Shown piece after piece: positions 12,453 to 24,278 of a stretch of 64,000 bases of DNA (the stretch's first letter is position 1; each line of letters begins with the position of its first letter). The notes below the pieces were generated by a model. The model saw nothing but the letters and a program-made list of their open reading frames with translations, had not been told where the DNA came from and made no database searches. The stretch is from Quillaja saponaria (Eukaryota; Streptophyta; Magnoliopsida; Fabales; Quillajaceae): contig CM055618.1 in assembly GCA_029379385.1 (NCBI GenBank), positions 10,674,134 through 10,738,133 of the forward strand, in the 5' to 3' direction. Made by a program: the position numbers and the translations under genes.

Positions 12453-15400
12453 ATGATGGCTCAAGTCACTTTTCTTTGCTTTGTGATTCTTTCTTTCTTT
12501 TTGTTTCTGCTCTCGGCTCAAGATGAAAAAGGATATGTTACAGACTGTCCACCTTCTTTTAGTTGTGGTAAACTAGGCCGTCTCCTGTTTCCTTTCACCA
12601 CCTCAAGCCGGCCAGAATGTGGATTATGTGTAGTACACGGTTGCGAACATCCAGATGCAGTTACAGAAATCCAACTGGTGAAGCAAGGAAGAAAGTTCCC
12701 AACTGGCGGCGTCACTCAGGATAATAGTGTTTGGGTTCATGATGAAATCTTGCGACTGAAGTAGAATTCTTCAAACTGTGAAACATTAAGGCATAATTTA
12801 AGTCTTCCTCCTAGCTCTCCTTTGGCTTCTTTTCACATCAAGTACAATATAACACTGTTCAGCTGCAACCGTACCCTCAAAATCAATGCCCCTGGATGTT
12901 TTAAGAACACAAGCTGTCATGACTACGATATCTACTACCGACTGCCAGGAGATAATTCAACTAAGTTTCCAAGCTCTTTAACTGGATGTTCAAGTTGCCA
13001 GCTCCCATTAAAAGTAATTCCCTATCCCTCCATTGACCCATCCAGTGACCCATTTTCAGTATTAGCTGCTGACTTCCTCATTGAAGTAAAACTATCCGAA
13101 GAATGTGGGACATGTTACTATAACAAAGGAGGCCAATGTCGAGTTGACAACAAAGGAAAATTTTATTGTGCCGAAGGCATATATAGACACGGAAAATCGG
13201 AACAATTTGTGTAAGCACCTCATACCACACAAACACATTCTTTCACAATGGCACACGCATATCTTTTCTTTCAATCCTAATTAGTTGTTTCCTTAGTCCT
13301 CGTGCATTTACATAATCTGCTAGTTTATTCGGGATTGGCATTGTCACTCTGCAATATGTCTTGGACACTTTTTTTTTTTTTTTTGAGTTTGTGCCTATTT
13401 TGCTTCACTGAATACATATACAAACTGCACTTTCTTTGCTATTGTAATTTTATAAATGTGAGTGTCTTACTGTATGATCTATTCCAGTGTCCTGCTTCTT
13501 TTCCAAAGTTAATAAATTGGCCCTATGGCTTCAAAGCTTCACAACTACAATGAGTGGTTGATACCAAATACTAGATTAGGTATTGGAGACTGAAAAAAAT
13601 ACATATAATGTTTTTCTTCTCTTTCTTTTTTAACACCTTAATTTTATTCTATTTTGAATTCCCAGCTTTGCTTACTAGGTATATAATTATAGTAACAGCT
13701 GGGTCTAATTCACAGATTTAACCATTTTATTATTATGAGACTAATTTAAGGTACAATATTTCTCTTTTTAGCTTCTGAGGATAGTAATGCATTGAAGGAT
13801 AACAGGGCTTTGAAACTTGGCCTAGGTAATTTACCTCTTCCTAAAGTCTCTTATAAGCATTTTTATCTTGTATTAGAAATTCAGTTATCCCATTTTATAT
13901 TTTGCCAGGACTTCACAAGGATGTATCATGAAAGTGATATAAATATATATATATATTTTTCTTCTAGTAGGAAACGGGGCAAAGCCCAAAAACAAACAAG
14001 AACCACAAAAAACACTCTGGGGTCTAGAAACCCCACTAATATCCTGATTGAGAACGCACCAACCCATCAGGAGGCCTGACAAGAATGCTCACTAAGACCC
14101 AAAGAGCCTCCAAACTTAGCTAACCAATCCACTGCAAAATTTCCTTCTCTGTAGACATGGGCAAATTCTAATTTTCATGTCCCCGTTAAGCAGGTTTCTA
14201 CATTCCTGCAGGACAAAGAAAAGAGGGTGACAAGAGTCCTTATCACTAGTAATCATCTCAATAGCAGCAGTAGAGTCAAAACATCCTTTCTGATAGGCTT
14301 AGAAACATCTTGGTGTAGAGAAACACAGATTACCTCACCCTTCTTATTAATTTTATTAACAGGATTAATAGGAAAAACAAAATATTCTTAAAAAAGAAAT
14401 TTATTTCGCCAGCTACATAGCTTCTAGCAAGCTAAAGCAAACACAGAAGCAAACCCTGCTTAACAGAGATATTAAGAAAACCCAATCATTGAACTCCAAG
14501 CTGAAAAAAACTATCTTCAGGTCAGCAGTAATTAAACAGTTCCAAACTCTACGTGCCATAACACAATCTCTCATATAGAATCAGAAATATGCCTAATATA
14601 TCTCATCCAGTTAGTTAAAATCTTCTGATGGCACAGCAACCACATAAAGGTTTTAATTCTAGGCAAAGTGATAAGACTCCTGCAACAATTCCAGAGCTTA
14701 TGATTAACAGGACTAGCCCTCCTTGAAATGATAAAATCCTTGGCAGAAGAAGCAGTGATCACCATTGGAATTTAGACTCCACATCCTCTTGTCTTCATAA
14801 TTTGAACAACAATTCCAGAGCTTATGATTAACAGGACTAGCACTCCTTGGAATGATAAAATCACTGGCAGAAGAAGCAGTGAACTCACAATTGAAAGTTA
14901 GACTTCAAATCCTCCTGTATTTCTTGGGAGTTTGACATCTACCAATAGGGAAGTTTGACATCTATCAATAGGGAAAGAAAAGAGCCTGCATAAGGCATCA
15001 AATATTCAAGATTTTTTAGGAATATCAACAATAGCCAACAATCCACAAGACCAATATTAATCTTCCCATCAGTTAAATAATCAGCGACAGAAAGATTCAA
15101 GATTTCTATAGGAATGTCAATCTAGTGAACATATATCAATCTGATTTCCAAATCCAAGTTTAACAATGCAAGTATGCATGCAGGGTTCCATATATCCTCA
15201 TTGTAATTGAGAGAGAAAACTCCACAATAGCTAGCTTATTTATACTATATTTTCCGTTCATTGCAGGCGCTTCAATTGCAGGAGTTGTAATGTTGATAAT
15301 TATATGCTTCTGCTTTAGGAGGAAGTTATCATCTCTAAAATTGACTCTTCTGGAAGAAGTCTCAAACTCTTGATAATATCGAGGCCTTTCTAAGAGATCA

Positions 15401-16349
15401 TGGACCAATTTCTATAAGAAGATATATTTATTCTGACATTAGGAACATGACTTGCTCCTTCAAAGACAAATTAGGCCAAGGAGGTTATGGCTGCGTATAC
15501 AAGGGGAAGTTACCAGATGGATGTCCAGTGGCTGTGAAGGTTTTGAGTGAATCCAAAGGAAATGGAGATGAATTTATCAATGAGGTTGCAAGTATCAGTA
15601 GGACTTCTCACGTTAACATTGTCACTCTTCTAGGGTTTTGTTTTAAAGGTTCCAAGAGAGCTCTGGTGTATGAGTTTATGCCTAATGGATCTCTTGAGAA
15701 GTTCATATATGAAGAGAATCAGTTGAAAGGTCATACTCAACTGGATTGTGAAAGGTTATTCAAGATTGCTGTAGGAGTTGCTAAAGGCTTAGAGTATTTG
15801 CACCAAGGATGTAATACTCGAATTTTACATTTTGACATAAAGCCTCACAACATACTTCTAGATGAGGACTTCTTTACTAAGATCTCTGATTTCGGACTTT
15901 CTAAAATATACCCTGGAAAAGAAAGCATAATATCAATGTTGGGTGCAAGGGGAACTGCAGGATATATAGCTCCAGAATTCTTTTCTAGAAACTTTGGAGA
16001 GGTGTCTCACAAGTCAGATGTGTACAGCTATGGAATGATGATTCTAGAAATGATTGGGGGAAGAAAAAATTTTAATGTCAAAGCTGATTGTACTAGTGAA
16101 ACATATTTTCCATATTGGGTTTACAAGCGTCTAGAACTAAATGAGGAGCTTGCACTTAAGATTATTAGAAACAAAGGGGACAAAGAAATTATGAGAAAGA
16201 TGACAATAGTAGGCTTGTGGTGCATACAGACTGACCCATCAAATCGGCCGACAATGGGGAGAGTGGTGGTGATGCTGGAAGACAGTCTTGAATCCTTGCA
16301 AGTACCTCCCAAACCTTTCTTGTCTTCTCCTCCAAGATCACCAGCCTGA
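12453..16349 (+). pseudogene. LRK10L receptor-like kinase copy A, broken by a nonsense codon and a frameshift
   Basis: Exon 1, 12453-13176: signal peptide, GUB_WAK_bind region (SCGKLGRLLFPF, RPECGLC), N-glycosylation motifs (NIT, NRT, NTS, NST) and a C-terminal CGTCYY...GQC...FYC module. A Leu codon of the other copies is TAG at 12762-12764. Its donor is GC instead of GT (13177-13178). Exon 2, 13772-13825 (54 nt). Exon 3, 15267-16349: transmembrane helix and kinase, with a net 5-nt loss around 15340-15365 just after the helix. From 15447 the kinase is open for 300 aa: GQGGYG loop, VAVKVL lysine, HFDIKPHN catalytic loop (non-RD), DFGLSK, IAPE. An L1-like LINE fragment lies in intron 2. A kinase-only product cannot be excluded. 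Confidence 0.88.
13960..15124 (-). mobile_element. L1-like LINE fragment in intron 2 of copy A
   Basis: Minus-strand element whose 3' end is at the left, beginning with the same phrase (ACGGGGCAAAGCCCAAAAAC) as the elements at 34040 and 59500. Minus-strand frame 14765-14571 reads PRIKTFMWLLCHQKILTN, the zinc-finger-like segment after plant LINE reverse transcriptases. The upstream (5') part present in D and G is deleted here, together with some intron. A partial internal duplication repeats 'CAGAGCTTATGATTAACAGG' at about 14693 and 14817. Confidence 0.75.
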
Positions 16350-16547
16350 TCATCAACTAAAATGTGTGACGTGATAAGTGTAGTTCCATGAGAGCTGATG
16401 GCATCAGTAGACTGGTTTTTCTCATTTGGGTTTAAGATTCATAATTGGCTGTCAATTATATGAATTTCAAAATAGGATGTCGTGTTTTATTAATAGAAAA
16501 ATTTGAAGACTTTTATTCTATGAACAGACATATTGTATTCTCTTTAA

Positions 16548-17236
16548 TGATGCAATTCGTCTGAAATGTGAAGAGTGCAAGTTACAGAACCAACTGCTTT
16601 CTCGTAATCATTCTATTTAACTTGCAGCCCTGAATATGGACCATTGTTTTGGGCAATGTAATCAAGTAAACATTTCTATTGTACCCTCTTCTCCTACAAA
16701 CTTTGTGGCAGCACTGTCTAAATTGGTGAATTTACACATTATTTTGTATGTTTCATATAGCGACATAGCCATCTTAATATGGTTTGCAATGGAAAGGTCA
16801 TCTGGTTGGGTATCCGTCTTGTAATTCTTTTCACATGTGGTTATTATTATCATTTTTGTATAGGAGTTCCCTACAGATTTACCGATACACTTAAGCATGC
16901 TGCAGACTGGGAAATGATGACACCTCAGCGCAATCAACATCTGGCCTTTTCACATGTGCTGTTTGCCAAGTTGATCTTGCCTCAAGTGAGGGCATATCCG
17001 TTCATGCTGGTTCTGTTTTCTCCACCAGCGCAAAGCCTGGCAAGGTTCTTGTCTTTGTGCTGATTGCCGCAACAAGAAGGATGCTATGGAAGGAAAATGT
17101 CCGAGTGGGGTTAAAGTAGCATAACTGCTTTAGCTGATTTCCCCAATTCTTTATGTCTCCATTCAATTTTTTTTTCCTTCTAATGATCATTTTCGTAGGC
17201 CAGGCTATTATTTGAAGCTTACTAGGATGTTATATC
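16548..17236 (+). pseudogene. Displaced copy 1 of the PP2C last exon and flanking intron
   Basis: Matches 5706-6403 closely, including the intron end, the acceptor at 16905 and the terminal exon. The copied exon reads LGNDDTSAQSTSG, then CAVCQVDLASSEG as in the gene. A C is missing near 17036 (CAAAGCCTGG for CAAAGCCCTGG), which shifts the frame before the second CxxC pair. It has no catalytic exons, so it cannot encode a phosphatase. It joins directly to the 3' flank of receptor copy A and ends at a Copia LTR. Confidence 0.85.
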
Positions 17237-18470
17237 TGTTAAGTTGAATGAGTTAACATGTTATGTTAAGAGATTTCTAGGTTTACCTGGTCTATAGGAG
17301 TTAATCTGATTTGTTCTTTTATGGTTGTTAGAATATTTTTAGTATTAAGTTATGTTAGGTGTTAAGTGCCACATTATTTAGATAAGTAAGTCTTATGTAA
17401 TTGCTTTATTCTAAATTGAAGGTCCTAGTGTAGTCTTAGAATAATCCAAGCTATTACTATTTCTTTTTCTATATTTATTTTACATGATATTAGTGCAGGT
17501 TTGATCTGAACTCAAATTTAATCTTGGGGCTACCGCCTTTCCTTTTTGGCGACAGCCCCGAATAGTTTGGAAGCTTTTGATACTGTTAGTTTTAAAGTTT
17601 TTATAGAAGTTTGTCTTTATGTTTGTTGGTTGTTTTGTCTTTTGACACAACCTCCATTCAAGTTCTCTTAGGCACAGAGTAAGTCTAGTGAACTTAATGT
17701 AATTTTTTGTTATAAGTGAGTGTTGAGGGTTTTGATACTTGGGATTATACTTGTACAAGCTTGAGCATATATGTGCTTTAGTTTGAAAGGGAGTGTTAGA
17801 GTATATTTAGTATTAAGTTATGTTAGGTGTAAAGTCCCACGTTGTTTAGATAAGCAAGTCTTATGTAATTGTTCTATTATAAATTTAAGTTTCTGGTGTA
17901 GTCTTGAAATAATCCAAATTATTACTATTTCTTTCTCTATATTTATTTTACACTGGTCAGCCTCTGTTATTATGTTTTGCTCAGTTTGTTTTGTTTTTCT
18001 GTTAATGTAATGGCCTATATAAAGGGGCAGTATTTCATTCAATAAATCACAATAAATCATATTGCAAAGCAGTATTTTTTTTCTTTTTCTCTTGTCCTGC
18101 TATTCAGTTTTCTACTTATATTTTTGAAACTGTAACAATGGTATTAGAGCAAGGTTGAAATAATAAGGGCAGAGAAGATTTGTGAGTGTATCGAAATCTG
18201 AAAGTGAGAAGAAAGTCAATGCAGCAGCTCTTTTGATTGCAGCAGCAAAATATTGTTGATGGCCTCAGGAAATTTTGTGCAACCTGCTATTCCTTGCTTT
18301 GATTGTCATTATGACCATTAGAGCATGCTGATGGAGAACTTCCTTAGGTCCAAAGAATATTGGCAGGTGGTTAGTGCTGGTGTAGAAGAGACAGCAGCCA
18401 GTACTGCTCTAATAGATGCACAAAAGGCAGAGTTAGAAGGCTTAAGGCTAAAGGATTTGAAGGCATAACA
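17237..18470 (+). mobile_element. Truncated Copia retrotransposon: 5' LTR, primer site, start of gag
   Basis: The LTR begins TGTTAAG at 17237 and ends TGTAACA at 18137. It holds a TATA motif (CTATATAAAGGGG, about 18014). A tRNA-Met primer-binding site follows directly (TGGTATTAGAGC, 18139-18150). Gag starts at ATG 18259 (MASGNFVQPAIP...), is stopped after HYDH, and its frame (ENFLRSKEYWQVV...DAQKAELEGLRLKDLKA) ends near 18470, where the element is cut. No pol or 3' LTR. The LTR is interrupted by the nested element at 17326-17952. Confidence 0.75.
17326..17952 (+). mobile_element. Nested short LTR element (TRIM-like)
   Basis: Two direct repeats of 159 bp, 17326-17484 and 17794-17952, both starting TGTTAGA and ending TTTTACA, roughly 87% identical by eye. 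Between them are 309 bp without coding capacity. A degenerate primer-binding site (TGATATTAGTGCAG) follows the left repeat, and a purine tract (GAAAGGGAG) precedes the right one. Flanks ATGGT and CTGGT look like a 5-bp target duplication with one change. It lies inside the LTR of the larger Copia fragment. Confidence 0.75.
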
Positions 18471-18477
18471 CCGAATT

Positions 18478-19019
18478 CTCCACCAGCGCAAACCCCTGGC
18501 AAGGTCCTTTTCTTTGTGCTGATTGCAGCAACAAGAAGGATTCTATGGAAGGAAAAAATCCGAGTGGAGTTAAAGTAGCATAACTGCTTTTGTTGATTTC
18601 CCCAATTCTTTATGTCTTCATTCAATTATTTTCCTTCTAATGACCATTTTCGTAGGCCAGGCTATTATTTGAAGTTTACTAGGATGTTATATCAAATGTA
18701 TATGTTTATATCGGCAAATAATGTAAAACGAGTTTCAGCATTGAGAAGAAGGTTCAAGGGGTGCATGGATTGACTTCTGGGTGTCTGCAAATTTGGGGAT
18801 ATCACTAGCAACTACTTGGTTTTGAAGCTACTTAGTTCAGTCTTTAGTCAGTGCTCATAACTATGGGGCAATTTTTCAGAATTCCTGATTCTGATTGTAA
18901 TAGGCCTAAAGATTCTATAGAAGAATTTTATTGTTCATCGAAGTCTCATGCAATTTATTGCTGCTCCGAACAATTATGAGTTTGTCTATCTATATCTTCA
19001 ACTCTTGTAATCCATTATT
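18478..19019 (+). pseudogene. Displaced copy 2 of the PP2C last exon and 3' flank
   Basis: Matches about 6208-6798 of the phosphatase locus, starting inside the last exon at CTCCACCAGCGCAAA and continuing through the stop and 3' flank. Encodes only the end of the protein (second Cys pair to the stop at about 18588). Overlaps copy 1 by roughly 195 bp of source sequence, so the two are not simply one copy split by the Copia insertion. Confidence 0.8.
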
Positions 19020-19615
19020 CCTGTTCTTGCCTTGGCAGGCAGCTAATTTATTATTTGAAATTAAAAGAAGTTATAGGAAAATGGTGGAAATTTTTTTTAT
19101 TTAAATGATTTTCTTTTGCAAAATAATAAATTTAAACACTTGCATTGTCGTTAATGTACTTGGACAGAGTGTTAGAATTAAACTCATTTTCTTTTATGTG
19201 AAACTACTATTTATGGTGGGATCGTGTTTTTTCTTCGAACAATGAATGCAAAACCTTTATGTGGCCCACCATTTCAATCACCAATTTATTATGAATTGTC
19301 ATTGAAAAACCTCTGTAAAATGTATGGAAAAGATAATCACCACTTAAATTTGTGTCTGATAATTGACTACCTTTCCAAAAAATATTGGTATTAGTTTTGC
19401 CGTTGTTTGGACGGTTCAACAAAGCAAAGATGCCCTACCTCTTTCGTATTCTTTCCATCCTATTTCCCAAGTCTTCCATAACCAATGTCAAGTCAACTGC
19501 CATAGTAAACAGATAGCATGCTGGAGCAAAGAGCAAATGTAGTAACAAACGCTTCGTATAGAAGCATTATTAACACATGTATAATTCATAGTTCATAAAA
19601 TCTAATTCCTTGTTT
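19020..19615. promoter_or_regulatory. Shared upstream block of the receptor units
   Basis: Resumes the receptor-unit repeat at about 19021 (TTCTTGCCTTGGCAGGCAGC). GTCAAGTCAACT at 19487-19498 carries two W-box cores (TTGAC on the minus strand), the binding core of WRKY factors. The same block is seen at 24149-24160 (before C) and 33456-33467 (before D). Confidence 0.45.
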
Positions 19616-19752
19616 ATGATGGCTCGACTCTCTTTTCTTTGCTTCTTGATTCTCTCTCACCTTGTGTTTCTGCTCTCGGCTGAAGATGAAGAAGGATACG
19701 TTGGAAACTGTCCATCTTCTTTTAGTTGTGGTAATTTAGGCCGTCTCAGGAC
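19616..19752 (+). pseudogene. 5' fragment of an LRK10L exon 1
   Basis: Starts ATGATGGCTCG and encodes a signal peptide plus the start of the ectodomain (CFLILSHLVFLLSAEDEEGY, then SCGNLGRLR). It breaks off near 19752 and joins a sequence (ACATGTGAATTTCGGTAG) that leads into the promoter of copy B; a similar junction precedes copy E at about 48100. A truncated unit, not a gene. Confidence 0.8.
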
Positions 19753-19954
19753 ATGTGAATTTCGGTAGTATACCCCACTTTAAGGTTTTTCTCAAGTCTT
19801 CCATAACTAGTGTCAAGTCAACTGCCGTATTGAACAGATGAAGTTACTAATACTCAGGGAGATGGGAACAAAAACCAGAGCAGAAACACAAACTATTTAA
19901 ATTAGAGAGCTAGATGGGATCTTGATGAAGTAGATTTGCTTGTTCTTCTGATTG

Positions 19955-22900
19955 ATGGCTCTGGTCTCCTTTCTTTACTTTTTCATTCTTTCTCAACTTG
20001 TGTTTCTGCTCTCGGCTGAAGGCTGTCCACCCTCGTTTAATTGTGGTAATTTAGGCCATATCCGGTTCCCTTTCACCAGCGCAAGTAGGCCAGAATGTGG
20101 ATTGTGTGTAATATACGGTTGCGAGCACCCAGATGCATTTACACAAATCCAACTGGTGGAGCAAGGAAGAAAGTTCCCAACTGGCAGCATCACTCAGGAT
20201 AATAGTGTTATGATTCAGGATGATATCTTGAAACTGAAGTTGGATTCTTCAAACTGTGAAACATTAAGGCATAATTTGAGTCTTCCTCCTAGCTCTCCAT
20301 TAGTTTCTTTTCATATCAAGTACAATATAACCCTCTTCAGCTGCAACCGCACCCTCAAAATCAATGCCCCTGGATATTTTAAGAACACAAGCTGTCATGA
20401 CTACGATATCTACTACCGACTGGCAGGAGATAATTCAACTAAGTTTCCAAGCTCTTTAACTGGATGTTCAAGTTGCCAGCTCCCATTAAAAGTAATTCCC
20501 TATTCCTCCATTGACGCATCCAGTGACCCATTTTCAGTATTAGCTGCTGACTTCCTCATTGAAGTAAAACTATCCGACAAATGTGGGACATGTTACTATA
20601 GCAAAGGAGGCCAATGTCGAGTTGACAGCAAAGGAAAATTTTATTGTGCCGAAGGTAAATATAGACAAGAAAAATCCGACACTTTGTGTAAGCACCTCAA
20701 ACCACAAAATCACACACATTCTTACACAGCGGCACACACATATCTTTTATTTGAATCTATTTAGTTGTTTCCTTAGTCCTCGTGCATTTAAATAATCTGC
20801 TACTTTATTCTGGAATGGCATTGTCACTCTGCAATCTATCTTTGACACACTATTTTTTTAAAAAAAAATTTCTTGAGTTTGTGCCTATTTTGCTTCACTG
20901 AATGCTTGTACAAAAATATGCATTTTTTTTTTCTGTTGTAATTTTATAAATGTGAATGTCTTACTGTATGATCTATTCCAGTCTCCTGCTTCTTTTCCAA
21001 AGTCACTCAAAGACACATTGCCCCTATGGCTTCTCAGCTTCACAACTGCAATGAGTGGTTAATACGAAATCCTAGATTAGGTATTGGAGACTGAAAAGAA
21101 TACATATAATGCTTTTTTTTTTCTCTTTCTTTTTGATCCCTTAATTTTATTCTATATTGAATTCCCAACTTCACTTGCTTCTAGATATATAGTAATAGTA
21201 ACAGTTGGGTTTGATACACAAATTTAACCATTTTATTATTAAGAGACTAATTTAAACTACATTATTTCTCTTTTTAGCTTCTGAGGATAGTACGTCATTG
21301 AAGGATAACAGGGCCTTGAAACTTGGACTAGGTAATTTACCTCCTACTAAAATCTCTTATAAGCATTTTTATCTTGTATTAGAAATTCGATTATGCCATT
21401 TTATATGTTGTAGGACTTTACAAGGACGTCAAAGATAGCAATATGAAAGTGATCATTTTGTTTTTCACCATACATGAAGAGAATAATTTCAGATTTCTCA
21501 GTTGCTTATGGTTCTGTTATTTACCAAGGATATTCTTCTCTTTCTTTACATTGTTAGGAAGATTCCTCTATACTATCAGTTGATTAAAAGTTGAAAACTG
21601 TCCTTCTACAGGTTTTGATTAGGTTTTGGATCCTGATTATTGTGATTGACTTGATTTTTCTTGATTTTGGTTTTGTTACTATCCTTGATCAGGAAACTCA
21701 AGGTTGGTGAAGGTGTATATTTTCTTAGTCCTTCTACTATCACTGCTCGGACCTTGGTCTGTTTTACCTTTATCCATACATTAATAACATATACAAAGGT
21801 TTTACCATTTAATAACATACTTAAAAGCAAAATGGAAGGCATTCTAGTGAACATATATCAATCTGATTTCCAAATGCAAATTTAACAGTGCAAGTATGCA
21901 TGCGGAATTCCATATATTCTCATCGTAATATTGAGAAAGGAAACTCCACAAAAGATAGCTTATTCATACTATGTTCCGTTCATTACATGTGCTTCAATTG
22001 CAGGCGCTTCAATTGCAGGAGTTGGAATGTTGATAATTATATGCTTCTGCTCTAAGAGAAAGTTATCATCTCTCAAACTCACTCACTTCTGGAAGAAGAA
22101 GTCTCACACTCATGATAATATTGAGGCCTTTCTAAGAGATCATGGACCAATTTCTATAAGAAGATATAGCTATTCTGACATTAGGAACATGACCAGCTCC
22201 TTCAAAGATAAATTAGGCCAAGGAGGTTATGGCAGTGTATACAAGGGGAAGTTACCTGATGGATGTCCAGTGGCAGTGAAGGTTCTGAGTGAATCCAAAG
22301 GAAATGGAGAGGATTTTCTTAATGAGGTCGCAAGTATCAGTAGAACTTCTCATGTTAACATTGTCACTCTTCTAGCGTTTTGTTTTAAAGGTTCCAAGAG
22401 AGCTCTGGTATATGAGTTTATGCCTAATGGATCTCTTGAGAAGTTCGTATATGAGGAGAATCAGTTGAAAGGTCATCCTCAATTGGATTTTGAAACTTTA
22501 TTCCAGATTGCTATAGGGGTTGCTAAAGGCTTAGAGTATTTGCATAAAGGATGTAATACTCGAATTTTACATTTCGACATAAAGCCCTCACAACATACTT
22601 CTAGATGAGGACTTCTTTCCTAAGATTTCTGACTTCGGACTTTCTAAAATATGTCCTGGAAAAGAGAGCATAATATCAATGTTGGGTGCAAGGGGAACTG
22701 CAAGATATATAGCTCCAGAGGTCTTTTCTAGAAACTTTGGAGGGGTGTCTCACAAGTCAGATGTGTACAGCTATGGAATGATGATTTTAGAAATGATTGG
22801 GGGAAGAAAAAATATTAATGTCAAAGCTGATTGTACTAGTGAAATATATTTTCCACATTGAATTTACAAGCGTCTAGAACTGAATGAGGAGGTTGCTCTT

Positions 22901-23107
22901 AAGATCATTAGAAACGATGGGGACAAAGAAATTATGAGAAAGATGACAATAGTAGGCTTGTGGTGCATACAGACTGACCCAACAAATCAGCCGACAATTG
23001 GCAGAGTGGTGTTGATGCTGGAAGACAGTCTTGAATCCTTGCAAGTACCTCCCAAACCTTTCTTGTCTTCTCCTCCAATATCACCTGCCCAATTATCAAC
23101 TGAGTGA
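19955..23107 (+). pseudogene. LRK10L receptor-like kinase copy B; open receptor with truncated kinase
   Basis: Exons 19955-20654, 21278-21331 and 22004-23107, with good GT-AG borders. Exon 1 is open: signal peptide, FNCGNLGHIRFPF, RPECGLCVIYGC, and CGTCYY...GQC...FYC. Exons 2 and 3 give LKLGLGASIAGVGMLIIICF as transmembrane helix. The kinase starts normally (GQGGYGSVYKG, VAVKVL), but an extra C near 22585 shifts the frame in the catalytic loop (HFDIKP, then SQHTSR) and stops at 22606-22608. The spliced frame to that point is 1359 nt, 452 aa. Downstream there is a second stop (Trp to TGA, 22859-22861) and GTARYIAPE replaces GTAGYIAPE. The start is ATG 19955. A membrane receptor without kinase activity is conceivable. 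Confidence 0.85.
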
Positions 23108-24278
23108 CATGATAATATAGTTCCATGAGAGAGTAAAATGTAATTATGATGTATCAGGATATACTATTTTTCTCATTTGGCTTTATGATTCATAATAGCA
23201 GGTTGTGTTTTGTTAGCAGACAATTTCTAAGACTTCTATTCTGTGAACAAACAAATTCGAAGTCTTCTACTATGTAATTAAACAGAAAAATTTCAAGACT
23301 TGTAATCTCTTAACAGACAAGAACCTTATTCTATTCTGACATGGTATTGTTTTTGTTAAATGCAATCTTGTCATCGCTTAGTATGTGGAAGAAACTTTAC
23401 CTGTGAACTTCTATCTTTTGTTATGGTAAGCAGCTACTCCATTAAGAGAGCTTAAGATTTGTAATAATTAAGGTCCTCCACAGTGTCCAGCCTCTCTTCT
23501 TGTAATGATGAATTAACAAAGTTCCAATATTCTGGTACATGGCCATTCCATCCCATATTCTGTTTTCCTCCACTTTTCTATATACAGTTTCTAACATTCA
23601 ATCTTCAAACAAACCAATCTCTTCTAGTTCAAGTGTGAAAAGCTGCAATTTTAATGTCAAAGTCAACCACATTTTAACTAAATAGGAGGTAATTGTGTTA
23701 TGCTGGCAGATAAATTTGAAGACTTCTGTTTGCTAGACAGTATCCTTTAGTAACTTAGCATAGCACTTCTGTTCTTGCTTTGGCAGGCAGCTAATTTATT
23801 ATTTCAAAATTAAAAAGTTATGAGAAAATGGTGAAAAAGTTTTGCAAAATAAAAAATTTATATCGTAATGTACTTGGAGAAGTGTTGGAATTAAATTCAT
23901 TTTCCTATATGTGAAAGTATTAATCATGGTAGAATCATGTTCTTGATAAGAATTTACAAAAATCGATTTAGGTAAGAGAGGTGGAATGGTAAGTACCATA
24001 GCCACCACTTAATTTTATGTCTGATAATTGACTACCCTTCAGAAAAATGTTGGTACTATTTTAGCCGTTGTTTGGACGGTTCAACAAAGCAAAGATTCCA
24101 TACCTCTCTATTCTTTCCATCCGACTTCACAAGTCTTCCATAACCAATGTCAAGTCAACTGCAGTAGTAAACAGATAGCATGTTGGAGCAAAGAACAAAT
24201 GCAGTAACATACACTTCAGTTTAGAAGCATTATTAACACATATGTACCTCATAGTTCATATAATCTATTTCCTTGTTT
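23108..24278. other. 3' flank of copy B and upstream block of copy C
   Basis: The 3' flank is shared with C (27072 on) and F (56113 on). A faint second-type relic is visible near 23610-23690. The promoter-like block has paired GTCAA cores at 24149-24160. No independent gene. Confidence 0.6.

Noticed and set aside
16121..16312. Minus-strand frame ([21 protein letters not shown]) seen at each kinase copy
   Set aside because: Antisense shadow of the kinase C-terminus; recurs only because the kinase does.
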